The notes below the pieces were generated by a model that was not told the DNA's origin, searched no databases, and saw nothing but the letters and a program-made list of their open reading frames with translations. Made by a program: the position numbers and the translations under genes. From Streptomyces gossypii (lineage in GTDB: Bacteria > Actinomycetota > Actinomycetes > Streptomycetales > Streptomycetaceae), in the NCBI RefSeq assembly GCF_025165795.1, contig NZ_JAJAGO010000018.1, forward strand, positions 1 to 64,000: 64,000 nt of DNA, written 5' to 3'. This document shows, one piece after another, positions 33,939 through 42,355 of this stretch (within the stretch, counting starts at the first letter, position 1; each line of letters begins with the position of its first letter).

Positions 33939-34802
33939 GTGCCTGACGCACGAACAGCACCGACCGTGGGACAGATCGTCCTCGGCCTCCGGCTGAGGGA
34001 TCTGCGCGAACGGGCGGGGGTCACGTTCGAGCAGGCTGCCCGGGCGCTGAGTGTCAACCAGACGACGATCCGGCGCATGGAGAAGGCCGACGTCGGCCTG
34101 AAGCCGGTCTACGTGGAGAAGCTGCTTCAGGTCTACCAGGTGCCGGATTCGGAGACGGACTCCTTCCTGTCCCTGGTGGAGGAGGCCGGAAATCCGGGCT
34201 GGTGGCACCGCTTCCGCGACGTGCTGCCCGCTTGGTTCAGTCTCTACGTGAGCCTGGAGGAGGCCGCCGAAATCATCCGGGCGTACGAGCCGCACTGCGT
34301 GCCCGGACTGCTGCAGACGGCGGACTACGCCCGCGCACTGCTGCGGGTCGGCTTCCCGCACGGCCCGTCCGAGGAACTGGACCGCCGGGTCGCTCTGCGG
34401 ATGGAGCGCCAGGCCCTGCTGACACGTACCAAGCCGCCGAGGCTGTGGACCGTGATCGACGAGACCGTGCTGCGCCGGCCCGTCGGCGGTCCGGAGGTCA
34501 TGCGGGCACAGCTCGACCGGCTGATCCAGGCCGCCTCGCTGCCCAACGTCACGCTGCAGATCCTGCCGTTCAGCTCCGGGCCGCACCCGGGCATGTTCGG
34601 CCCGTTCCAGCTCTTCCGCTTCGAGATCCCCGAACTGCCCGACATCGTCTACAGCGAGAGCCTGACGGGGGCCGTCTACCACGATGAGCGCCCCGACACA
34701 GTGGCCTACCTGGAGGCCCTGGACCGGATGGGCGCGCAGGCCGCGCCGATAGGAGACACCGAGCAGATCCTCGGTGACCTGCGCAAGGAGTTTGGACCAT
34801 GA
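33939..34802 (+). CDS. XRE-family regulator with DUF5753 (second module)
   Basis: A 287-residue WhiJ-like regulator. The helix-turn-helix spans about residues 15-65 (LRLRDLRERAGVTFEQAARA) and DUF5753 follows (GLLQTADYARALL, RMERQALL, DETVLRRPVGG, LQILPFSSGPH). GTG 33939 is chosen because GAGGGAGGGGAC precedes it; a longer frame from 33912 has no ribosome binding site. It is less similar to the 5888 and 57763 proteins than those are to each other. The stop overlaps the DUF397 ATG. Confidence 0.9.
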   Translation: MPDARTAPTVGQIVLGLRLRDLRERAGVTFEQAARALSVNQTTIRRMEKADVGLKPVYVEKLLQVYQVPDSETDSFLSLVEEAGNPGWWHRFRDVLPAWFSLYVSLEEAAEIIRAYEPHCVPGLLQTADYARALLRVGFPHGPSEELDRRVALRMERQALLTRTKPPRLWTVIDETVLRRPVGGPEVMRAQLDRLIQAASLPNVTLQILPFSSGPHPGMFGPFQLFRFEIPELPDIVYSESLTGAVYHDERPDTVAYLEALDRMGAQAAPIGDTEQILGDLRKEFGP

Positions 34803-35035
34803 ATCGCATCTACAACGGCATGCCGGCCAAGGACCTTGGCGCCCAGGGGTGGCACAAGCCCTGGAGCGGCACCAACGGGGGAAACTGCGTCGAGGCGCTG
34901 AAGCTGCACGACGGCCGGGTGGCGCTGCGGCAGTCGAGTGATCCGGACGGCCCCGCACTCATCTACACGCCGCACGAGATCGAGACCTTCATAGAGGGCG
35001 CGAAGAAGGGCGACGCGGACTTCCTGCTGAACTGA
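34799..35035 (+). CDS. DUF397 protein (second module)
   Basis: A 78-residue DUF397 protein with GWHKPWSGTNGGNCVEALKL (about 17-36), VALRQSSDPDGPALIYTPHE and a C-terminal helix. It differs from the 6745 and 58627 proteins by a longer N-terminus. The ATG at 34799 is shared with the regulator stop (ATGA). It is part of a canonical triad with the regulator and the divergent HATPase gene. Confidence 0.9.
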   Translation: MNRIYNGMPAKDLGAQGWHKPWSGTNGGNCVEALKLHDGRVALRQSSDPDGPALIYTPHEIETFIEGAKKGDADFLLN

Positions 35036-35118
35036 CCCCCGGCGCCCCACGCCGGTGCCGCCCCGGCTCCGGTGCTGCTCCACGCCAGTTCGTGGAGGGG
35101 CACCAGGGCGCCACGACG

Positions 35119-35643
35119 CTACTTTCGAAACACGCCCTGGGGCGTGTCGCCGAGCACCTTGTGCATGAAGGTGCAGGCGTCCGCCACCTGATGGGTCATC
35201 CCTGCCGCGTCCTCGTACGACCAGCAGGCAAGGTACGCCACCGACAGCTGGTAGCCCAGCCGCCCGTAGAGCGCTTCGGCGCGCGGGTTGTTCTTCTCCA
35301 CGCCGAGGCCCGCCGAGCGCAGCCCCCGCTTCCTGACCAGGTCCTCGGCTGCGAGGAGGAGGAGGGCGCCGGTGCGCGGCGAGCGCAGCACGCCCGGCCA
35401 GAGACCGAAGCCGCTGAGCTCCGGGCAGCCGGGGTGCACCGCCCGCACCTCCGGGGCCGGGCAGCCGTCCCAGCGCACCTCGCAGCTGGCGACGGGCAAC
35501 CCGCCCTGCCAGCCGACGAGAAGAGTCCCGGTGCCCTTCTGGTGCCGGGCAAAGCGCTCCGCGTGCCCGGAGGTTGTCCCCGGTGACGGCAACTGGCGCT
35601 CCAGAAGGGCGACATCATCCTCCCGGCATTCGGTGATCCTCAT
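35119..35643 (-). CDS. GNAT-family acetyltransferase
   Basis: A 174-residue acyl-CoA N-acyltransferase-fold protein. The start region MRITECREDDVALLERQL is typical. The core strand VASCEVRW is followed by VRAVHPGCPELSGFGLWP, and the C-terminal KRGLRSAGLGVEKNNPRAEALYGRLGY is the standard GNAT motif B. The P-loop region is less canonical than usual. The ATG at 35643 is used; upstream in-frame residues are not family-like. The substrate is unknown. Confidence 0.85.
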   Translation of the reverse strand: MRITECREDDVALLERQLPSPGTTSGHAERFARHQKGTGTLLVGWQGGLPVASCEVRWDGCPAPEVRAVHPGCPELSGFGLWPGVLRSPRTGALLLLAAEDLVRKRGLRSAGLGVEKNNPRAEALYGRLGYQLSVAYLACWSYEDAAGMTHQVADACTFMHKVLGDTPQGVFRK

Positions 35644-35956
35644 GGCTCGCTGATCCTCGTGGGCTGCGGTCGTGCTGTACGGGGGCCTCACCTGGCGTCC
35701 GGCCGCCTGCCGCCCGCCGCCTCGCACACCCCGCCGGGGCTGCGTGTGAGGGGTCTCCGGCTGAACTGCGAGTGGCGGCGCGGCCGTCCTGGCGCGCCTG
35801 TGTGCGTGCGTGTGCGCGTGCTGGGGTCTCTGCGTCCGGCACCGTCCGCGCCGTGGGAACGCAGCCTAGTGCCGTATCGGCCAAAGTTTCACCCTGGGCG
35901 CCCGTCCTGACGCCGCGTCAGAGGGGCCAGTGTCACGACGGGCCCCACGGCGGGCC
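35644..35956. other. intergenic region with alternating GT/GC tract
   Basis: 313 bp without a recognised gene. The only unusual feature is a strictly alternating pyrimidine-purine run of 23 bp at 35799-35821 (TG/CG steps), a sequence type that can adopt Z-DNA. Nothing else is recognised. Confidence 0.5.
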
Positions 35957-36583
35957 CTACCGCGCGGCTTCCGCCAGCCGTCTGAGCAGGTCGGTGACCC
36001 GGGCACGGACGGCGGCGCCGTCGCCCTCGGCGAGCGCCGCGCCCATGCCGCAGGCGACGGCTCCGGCCGCGATCCATTCGGGTGCGGACCGGGGGGTGAT
36101 CCCGCCCGTGGGCACCAGCGGTGCCTGCGGCAGCGCGGCCCTCACGTCCGAGACCCAGCGGGGACCGAGCGCCGAGGCGGGGAAGAGCTTCAGCGCGTCC
36201 GCGCCCAGTTCCAGTGCCCGTACCGCCTCGCTCGCGGTGGCCACCCCGGGGAAGACCGGTGCGCCGTAGCGGTGTCCGGTGCGGATCACCTCGGCGTCGA
36301 GATTGGGGCTGACCAGGAAGCGGGCACCCGCGTCCAGCGCGGTGCGGGCCGCGGCGGCGTCGAGCACGGTGCCCGCGCCGATCATCACGTCGTCGCCCGT
36401 CTCCCGGCGCAGCGCGGCCACCGCACCCGTGGCGCCGGGTGTGGTGAGCGAGATCTCCAGGCTGGTGATTCCGGCGTCGAGCAGGGCGCGGGCGGTCTCG
36501 GTCGCCCGCTCGGCGCTGTCGGCGCGCACGATGGCCAGGACGCGCTGTGCCAGCGCGGCGCGGGTGATCTCCCAGCGGTACAC
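35957..36583 (-). CDS. eda: 2-dehydro-3-deoxy-phosphogluconate aldolase / 4-hydroxy-2-oxoglutarate aldolase
   Basis: A 208-residue class I aldolase that splits KDPG into pyruvate and glyceraldehyde 3-phosphate. Family blocks are ITSLEISLTTPGA (about 39-51), IGAGTVLDAAAA (about 68-79), FLVSPNLD and the Schiff-base lysine in ADALKLFPASALGP. VPTGGIT binds phosphate. The gene lies 87 bp after the KDG kinase on the same strand and forms the lower part of an Entner-Doudoroff-type or uronate route with it. Confidence 0.93.
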   Translation of the reverse strand: MYRWEITRAALAQRVLAIVRADSAERATETARALLDAGITSLEISLTTPGATGAVAALRRETGDDVMIGAGTVLDAAAARTALDAGARFLVSPNLDAEVIRTGHRYGAPVFPGVATASEAVRALELGADALKLFPASALGPRWVSDVRAALPQAPLVPTGGITPRSAPEWIAAGAVACGMGAALAEGDGAAVRARVTDLLRRLAEAAR

Positions 36584-36670
36584 GGCGGTTCGCCACCCTT
36601 CCGGTCCAGTCGGCGGCGCACAGGAGGGCCCGTGCGCCGATTCGGCGTGCGCGGTCGAACGGCGGGCCGT

Positions 36671-37642
36671 TCAGCGGTGTACGGAGTCGGCGCCGCCGAG
36701 TATGGAGTCGAGCGTGCGGTCACGGCACTCGGCCGACGGCAGCCCCTCGGTGTCGGAGGGTGCCTGCACGGCGAGCGCGGCCACGCACGCGGCCTCGGCC
36801 AGCGCCCGCTGCGGCGCGACGCCCCGCAGCCAGGCGGAGAGCCATCCCGACGCGAACGCGTCCCCCGCCCCCACCGGGTCGGCGACCCGTACCGGGAAGG
36901 GCCGCTGCTCCCAGCGTCCCGAGCGGCTGACCGCCGTCGCCGAGTGGTCCCGGCGCTTGATGACGACGGCACGGGCGCGGCCCAGTTCCAGCAGCGCCTT
37001 GGCGCCCTCCTCGGCGCCGCCGCCGAGCAGCAGCTCCAGTTCGTCCTCGCCGGCCAGCACGAGGTCGGCCTCCCGCAGCAGCGGCCCGACCGTACGGATC
37101 CACTCGTGCTCCGTGCCGAGCTTGCTGCGCACGTTGGGGTCGAAGGAGACCGCCGCGCCCGCGCGCCGTGCGAGTTCGATCAGGCTGCGGGTCGCGTCGG
37201 CGGCGGACGGCGAGAGCATGGGGGTGATGCCGGTGAGGTGCAGCAGCCGCGCTCCGGCCAGCGCGTCCGGGCCGATGTGTGCGGGCTCCAGTGCGGCGGC
37301 GGCCGAACCGGTGCGGTAGTACTGCACGTCGATCGCGCGCCCGGGGTGGCTGTCGCGCAGCAGCAGTCCGGTGGGGGCCTCCGGGTCCCTCCCGGCGTAC
37401 GAGACGTCCACGCCGTCGGCGCGCAGCTCCCGCAGCACGGCGTCGCCCGCCGGGTCCGCGCCGAGCCGCCCGAGCCAGCGCACCTGGTGCCCCAGGCGGG
37501 CCAGGCCCGCGGCGACGTTGGATTCGGCGCCCGCGACCGAACGGCGGAAATGCACCGCCCGCTCAAGCGGTACGCCCGGCTCGGCGAGCATGAGCAGCAT
37601 CGCCTCGCCGCAGGTCACCGCCTCCGGTCCAGCTGTCACCAC
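36671..37642 (-). CDS. kdgK: PfkB-family sugar kinase, probable 2-keto-3-deoxygluconate kinase
   Basis: A 323-residue ribokinase-fold enzyme. It has CGEAMLLMLAEPGVPLERA at the N-terminus, GGAESNVAAGLARLG-like VAGAESNVAAGLARLGHQVRW, VSFDPNVR and the catalytic anion hole DPVGAGDAFASGW near residue 270. Sequence style and the neighbouring KDPG aldolase indicate phosphorylation of 2-keto-3-deoxygluconate. The GTG at 37642 is used. It lies between the ROK repressor and eda on the same strand, probably one operon. Confidence 0.9.
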   Translation of the reverse strand: MVTAGPEAVTCGEAMLLMLAEPGVPLERAVHFRRSVAGAESNVAAGLARLGHQVRWLGRLGADPAGDAVLRELRADGVDVSYAGRDPEAPTGLLLRDSHPGRAIDVQYYRTGSAAAALEPAHIGPDALAGARLLHLTGITPMLSPSAADATRSLIELARRAGAAVSFDPNVRSKLGTEHEWIRTVGPLLREADLVLAGEDELELLLGGGAEEGAKALLELGRARAVVIKRRDHSATAVSRSGRWEQRPFPVRVADPVGAGDAFASGWLSAWLRGVAPQRALAEAACVAALAVQAPSDTEGLPSAECRDRTLDSILGGADSVHR

Positions 37643-37672
37643 TACCTCCGTGCCGCCGCCCCGTCACACGCC

Positions 37673-38947
37673 CTAGTGCTGAACGCTACCGGTCCGCCTC
37701 TTGATCAGCATCCTCGGGGGCCCCTCCTGCTGACCGCCCGCGTCCAGGAACCCGCGCAGCGGCAGCGTCGCCGCGCCGACGGTGACGGCGTCGGGCCCCA
37801 GCCTGCCGAGTTCGATGACGGTGCTGGCGGCCGGATGGCGCAGCGCGTGCCGGGCGGCGCTGCGGCGTACGGCGGGCAGCAGCCGGCGGCCGAGGGCCAG
37901 CCCGGCCCAGCCGCCGAGCACGATGCGCTCGGGGTTGAAGAGATTGACGAGGTCGGCGATGCCCGCGCCGAGGTACTCCGCGGTCTCCTGGAGCACCGTC
38001 TCGGCGGGCTCCCCGTCCGAGGCCAGCAGTCCGGCCAGCGCGGCTTCCTCGTCGGTGTCGTGCTGCACCCCGCCCGCCTCCCGCCAGCGGCTCAGCACGG
38101 CGCCCGCCCCCACGTACGCCTCCAGGCAGCCGAGGGCCCCGCAGCGGCACGTACGGCCGCCGAGGTTCAGCACGGTGTGGCCCCACTCGCCCGCGCTGCT
38201 GGTGGCTCCGCCGTACGGTTCGCCCGCGGTGACGACGCAGGCGCCGACGCCGGAGCCGATGAGGGCGATGACGGCGTCCTTGGCGCCGCGGCCCGCGCCG
38301 AACCACATCTCGGCCTGGCCCATCGTGCGGGCGCCGTTGTCGATGAGCAGGGGCACCTCGGGGGCGAGGGCGGGGAGTTCCCGCTGAAGGCCCCGGCGCA
38401 GCCGGGCCTCCAGCGGTACGGCGTCCCAGCCGATCGTCTGGCCGTGGACGACGGTGCCGTCCGGGGTGTCGTGTTCCACGATGCCGGGGACTGCGATGCC
38501 GACGCCGACGAGCCGCCCGGCGGGCGGGCCCGCCGCGTCGAGCACGGTGCCGAGGCCGTCGAGCACATGGCGGACGACCCGGTCCGCGTCGTGTCCCGCG
38601 TCGTCGAGCGGGCGCTGCGCGCGAGCGACCTCCTTGAGCGCGAGGTCGAACAGCTCGACGCGGACGCGGGTTTCTCCGACGTCGACTCCGATGAGGCAGC
38701 CGCTGTGCGGGGCGACGCGCAGCAGGGTGCGCGGCCGGCCGCCGTCGGACTCCACCGAGCCCGCCTCCTCCAGCAGGTCGTCGGCGAGCAGGTCGGCCAC
38801 CACGTTGCTGATGGAGCCGGAGCTGAGGGCGGTGAGCGGGCCCAGCTCCTGGCGGCTGAGAGGGCCTTCGAAGTAGAGCCTCCGCAGAACCGCCGCGCGG
38901 TTCGTGCGCCGCAGGTCGCGCACGGTGCGTTTGTGCCGCTCAGCCAT
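37673..38947 (-). CDS. ROK-family transcriptional repressor
   Basis: A 424-residue NagC/Mlc-type repressor. A winged HTH (about residues 8-70, LRRTNRAAVLRRLYFEGPLS, then LTALSSGSISNVVADLLADDLL) is fused to a ROK sugar-binding domain with CLIGVDVGETRVRVELF, LLIDNGARTMGQAEMW and the cysteine motif GGRTCRCGALGCLEAY. The ATG at 38947 follows GTGAGGAG. It is divergent from the sugar-binding protein gene at 39147 and probably controls both directions through the region 39013-39065. Confidence 0.93.
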   Translation of the reverse strand: MAERHKRTVRDLRRTNRAAVLRRLYFEGPLSRQELGPLTALSSGSISNVVADLLADDLLEEAGSVESDGGRPRTLLRVAPHSGCLIGVDVGETRVRVELFDLALKEVARAQRPLDDAGHDADRVVRHVLDGLGTVLDAAGPPAGRLVGVGIAVPGIVEHDTPDGTVVHGQTIGWDAVPLEARLRRGLQRELPALAPEVPLLIDNGARTMGQAEMWFGAGRGAKDAVIALIGSGVGACVVTAGEPYGGATSSAGEWGHTVLNLGGRTCRCGALGCLEAYVGAGAVLSRWREAGGVQHDTDEEAALAGLLASDGEPAETVLQETAEYLGAGIADLVNLFNPERIVLGGWAGLALGRRLLPAVRRSAARHALRHPAASTVIELGRLGPDAVTVGAATLPLRGFLDAGGQQEGPPRMLIKRRTGSVQH

Positions 38948-39012
38948 CTGGCTCCTCACTCGGGCCCGGGGACGGATCGCCCGCCCGGTCAAATCTATCT
39001 GTGTCCCGGGTC

Positions 39013-39065
39013 TTGACGCGACCCTTGTTCACTACTTAACTCACGACATAAATTAACTCGCGAAC
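39013..39065 (+). promoter_or_regulatory. divergent promoter with TTAACTC repeats
   Basis: TTGACG (39013-39018) and a weak TTAACT (39036-39041) with 17-bp spacing give a possible promoter. TTAACTC recurs directly at 39036-39042 and 39053-39059, and GTTC/GAAC ends (39027-39030, 39062-39065) bracket the block. This AT-rich island in GC-rich DNA is the probable ROK operator for the sugar importer and the kdgK-eda operon. Confidence 0.5.
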
Positions 39066-39146
39066 TCCTTTCAAGAGTCGAACACGCGAGCTCCCTCGCT
39101 CTGCCCCCTCCCGCAGCACAGCCACCTCCCGGAGAGGCCACCGATC

Positions 39147-40490
39147 ATGCGCACACGCCCTCACTCCCCCGCCGCGCCGCGGCGCCGCAGAACCGCCGCC
39201 CTGGCCGCCACCGCCGCGTTCGCCCTGCTGGCGACCGCATGCGGGGGCGGCAGCACCGGCGGCGACAAGGGCTCGAACGACAGCCCGGACTCGCTCACCT
39301 ACTGGGCGAGCAACCAGGGCAGCAGCATCGAGCACGACAAGGAGGTGCTCGAACCGGAACTGGAGAAGTTCGAGAAAGAGACCGGCATCGAGGTCAAGCT
39401 CGAAGTCGTGCCCTGGGACAGCCTGCTGGACCGGATCCTGGCAGCCACCTCCTCCGGCCAGGGCCCCGACGTCCTCAACATCGGCAACACCTGGTCCGCC
39501 TCACTCCAGGCCACCGGAGCGCTGCTGCCCTGGGACGCGAAGAACCTGGAGAAGATCGGCGGCAGGGACCGCTTCTCCTCCTCGGCCCTCGCCGCGGCCG
39601 GTGCCGAGGGCAAGGACCCGGCGGCCGTACCGCTCTACTCGCTCGCCTACGGCCTCTACTACAACAAGAAGATGTTCGCCGACGCCGGCATCGAGAAGCC
39701 CCCGGCCACCTGGGAGGAGTTCCAGGAGACCGGCGAGAAGCTCACCAAGGACGGGAAGTACGGCCTCGCCGTCGAGGGCGGCAACCCGGTCGAGAACGCG
39801 CACCACGCCTTCGTCTTCGGCAAGCAGCACGGCGCCGACTTCTTCGACATCGCCGGAGAGCCCACCTTCGACGGCCCCGAGAACGTCGCCGCCGTCAAGC
39901 AGTACATCGACTTCCTCGGCAAGGACGGCATCGCCGCCGAGGGCAACGCCGAGTACACGAAGAACGAGTCGGTCCGCGACTTCGCCACCGGCAAGGCCGG
40001 GATGCTGATGTGGCAGGCCGCCGCCTCCTCCCTCGCCTCACACGGCATGAAGCCCGACGAGTACGGCGTCGTACCCATCCCGCTTCCCGGTGCGGAAGCC
40101 GGCACGGACGCCCAGATCAACTCCATGGTCGCCGGCATCAACATGTCCGTCTTCAAGAACACGGACAACATCGACGGGGCGCTGAAGTTCGTGGAGTTCA
40201 TGACCTCGACCGAGGAGCAGACGATCCTCAACAGCGCCTACGGCTCCATCCCGCCGGTCGAAGAGGCCGCGAAGGACAAGGCGTTCAGCACCCCCGACCT
40301 CAAGGTGCTGCGCAAGGTGCTCGCCGAATCCTCCGCGCCGCTGCCCCAGGTCCCCGACGAGTCCAAGTTCGAGACGCTGGTCGGCACCGCGATGAAGGAG
40401 CTGTTCGCCCAGGCCGCCGCGGGCAAGGAGGTCACCACCGGGGACATCAAGGAACGGCTGACCGAGGCCCAGCAGCAGATGCAGAAGTGA
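39147..40490 (+). CDS. extracellular sugar-binding lipoprotein (family 1)
   Basis: A 447-residue solute-binding protein of the oligosaccharide type. A lipoprotein signal has lipobox LLATAC (C32). The mature domain starts SLTYWASNQGSSIEHDKEVL, with KFEKETGIEVKLEVVPWDSL, GPDVLNIGNTWSASLQATG and LYYNKKMFADAGIEKPPATW, standard for cellobiose/maltose-like binding proteins. It begins a plus-strand operon with two permeases and a GH1 glucosidase. The ATPase is missing, so a shared MsiK-type ATPase elsewhere is likely (family knowledge). Confidence 0.95.
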   Translation: MRTRPHSPAAPRRRRTAALAATAAFALLATACGGGSTGGDKGSNDSPDSLTYWASNQGSSIEHDKEVLEPELEKFEKETGIEVKLEVVPWDSLLDRILAATSSGQGPDVLNIGNTWSASLQATGALLPWDAKNLEKIGGRDRFSSSALAAAGAEGKDPAAVPLYSLAYGLYYNKKMFADAGIEKPPATWEEFQETGEKLTKDGKYGLAVEGGNPVENAHHAFVFGKQHGADFFDIAGEPTFDGPENVAAVKQYIDFLGKDGIAAEGNAEYTKNESVRDFATGKAGMLMWQAAASSLASHGMKPDEYGVVPIPLPGAEAGTDAQINSMVAGINMSVFKNTDNIDGALKFVEFMTSTEEQTILNSAYGSIPPVEEAAKDKAFSTPDLKVLRKVLAESSAPLPQVPDESKFETLVGTAMKELFAQAAAGKEVTTGDIKERLTEAQQQMQK

Positions 40491-40503
40491 GGCCGCGGCA
40501 CCG

Positions 40504-41496
40504 ATGACCACCGTCACCACGCGCCCCACCGCGCCGCCTCCGGGACCGCCCGTCAAGTCCCGGCGGCGGCGTGGGCCGCGCCTCTCCGCCCGGGTACGCC
40601 GCGCCGGTCTGCCGTATCTGCTGCTGCTGCCCGCGGTGCTGCTCGAACTGCTCATCCACATAGGCCCGATGGCCGTCGGCATCTGGATGAGCTTCCGGGA
40701 TCTCACCCAGCAGTACATCCGCACCTGGGACACCGCGCCCTGGGTCGGCCTGGACAACTTCAGCGTGGCCGTGGACGTCGACGCCCCGGTGGGCGAGGCG
40801 CTGCTCCAGTCCTTCTTCGTCACCTGCGCGTTCACCGTGCTCGCCGTCGGCCTCGCCTGGCTGCTGGGGGTCACGGCGGCCATCCTGATGCAGGAGAACT
40901 TCGGGGGCCGGGGCGCGCTGCGGGGCTTCTTCCTGACCCCGTACGCCCTGCCCGTCTACGCCGCGGTCATCACCTGGTCCTTCATGCTCCAGCGGGACAA
41001 CGGCATGGTGAACCACGTGGTCCACGAGCAGCTCGGACTCACCGAGACCCCGCCGTTCTGGCTGATCGGCGACAACAGCTTCGTCTCACTCGTCGTCGTC
41101 GCCGTCTGGCGCACCTGGCCGTTCGCCTTCCTGATCATCATGGCGGCGCTCCAGAACATCCCGCGCGAGCTGTACGAGGCCGCGCAGGTGGACGGTGCGG
41201 GGATCTGGCAGCAGATCCGGAAGATCACGCTGCCCTCGCTCCGGCCCGTCAACCAGGTGCTGGTCCTGGTCCTTTTCCTGTGGACGTTCAACGACTTCAA
41301 CGTGCCGTACCTGCTGTTCGGCAAGGCCGCGCCGGAGTCGGCCGACCTCATCTCCATCCACATCTACCAATCGTCCTTCGTCACCTGGGACTTCGGGGCG
41401 GGCGCGGCGATGTCCGTACTGCTGCTCCTCTTCCTGATGGTGGTGACGGCCGTGTACCTGCTGGTGACCAGCCGGGAGAGGAAGCACGATGGCTGA
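40504..41496 (+). CDS. sugar ABC permease, MalF type
   Basis: A 330-residue integral membrane protein with six or so hydrophobic segments after a basic proline-rich N-terminus. The EAA loop is YEAAQVDGAGIWQQIRKITLP (about residues 223-243). It begins 13 bp after the binding-protein stop and ends 8 bp inside the second permease gene. It is the first of two permeases for the oligosaccharide importer. Confidence 0.94.
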   Translation: MTTVTTRPTAPPPGPPVKSRRRRGPRLSARVRRAGLPYLLLLPAVLLELLIHIGPMAVGIWMSFRDLTQQYIRTWDTAPWVGLDNFSVAVDVDAPVGEALLQSFFVTCAFTVLAVGLAWLLGVTAAILMQENFGGRGALRGFFLTPYALPVYAAVITWSFMLQRDNGMVNHVVHEQLGLTETPPFWLIGDNSFVSLVVVAVWRTWPFAFLIIMAALQNIPRELYEAAQVDGAGIWQQIRKITLPSLRPVNQVLVLVLFLWTFNDFNVPYLLFGKAAPESADLISIHIYQSSFVTWDFGAGAAMSVLLLLFLMVVTAVYLLVTSRERKHDG

Positions 41497-42355
41497 CACG
41501 ATCCGGCGGTCACCGACGGCACCGCCGAACTCCTTCATGTGGACCCGGCGCGTCATCCTGACGCTGCTGGCGCTGTTCACGGCCGTGCCCCTCTACGTGA
41601 TGATCAGCAGCTCCCTCAAGCCGCTGCACGACGTCACCGGCTCGTTCCAGTGGATCCCCAGCGAGATCACCTTCAGCGCCTACGTCGACATCTGGGACAC
41701 CGTCCCGCTCGCCCGCTACTTCCTGAACTCGCTGATCGTGGCGGGCGCGGCGACCGCGTGCTCGGTCGTGATCGCGACGTTCGCCGCCTACGCGGTCAGC
41801 CGCTACCGCTTCCGCGGCAGGCGGGTGTTCACCGTCACGATCCTCTCCACCCAGATGCTGCCCGGCATCCTCTTCCTGCTGCCGCTGTTCCTGATCTTCG
41901 TCAACATCGGCAACACCACGGGCATCGCGCTCTACGGCTCACGCGGCGCGCTGATCCTCACCTATCTCACCTTCACCCTCCCCTTCTCCATCTGGATGCT
42001 GATCGGTTACTTCGACTCCATCCCGCGCGACCTGGACGAGGCGGCGATGGTCGACGGCTGCGGAGCGCTCGGCGCGCTGTTCCGTGTCGTGGTGCCCGCC
42101 GCCGTGCCCGGGATCATCGCCGTCACCATCTACTCCTTCATGACGGCCTGGGGCGAAGTCCTCTTCGCCTCCGTCATGACCAACGAACAGACCCGCACCC
42201 TGGCCATCGGCCTCAACGGCTACGCGACCCAGACCCAGGTGTACTGGAACCAGGTGATGGCCGCCTCCCTGGTCGCCAGCTTGCCCATCGTCGCCGGGTT
42301 CCTGCTGCTCCAGCGCTACCTCGTCGCCGGGCTCACCGCCGGAGCCGTCAAGTGA
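41489..42355 (+). CDS. sugar ABC permease, MalG type
   Basis: A 288-residue membrane protein with about six transmembrane segments and the EAA loop DEAAMVDGCGALGALFRVVVP (about 187-207). The ATG overlaps the end of the first permease gene by 8 bp, and its own stop overlaps the GTG of the glucosidase gene (GTGA). It completes the transmembrane part of the importer. Confidence 0.94.
   Translation: MADTIRRSPTAPPNSFMWTRRVILTLLALFTAVPLYVMISSSLKPLHDVTGSFQWIPSEITFSAYVDIWDTVPLARYFLNSLIVAGAATACSVVIATFAAYAVSRYRFRGRRVFTVTILSTQMLPGILFLLPLFLIFVNIGNTTGIALYGSRGALILTYLTFTLPFSIWMLIGYFDSIPRDLDEAAMVDGCGALGALFRVVVPAAVPGIIAVTIYSFMTAWGEVLFASVMTNEQTRTLAIGLNGYATQTQVYWNQVMAASLVASLPIVAGFLLLQRYLVAGLTAGAVK

Noticed and set aside
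35930..39016. Very long plus-strand open frame (about 1,000 codons) antisense to eda, kdgK and the ROK repressor
   Set aside because: It is the mirror of three well-supported minus-strand genes and lacks any domain; long antisense frames are expected in high-GC DNA.
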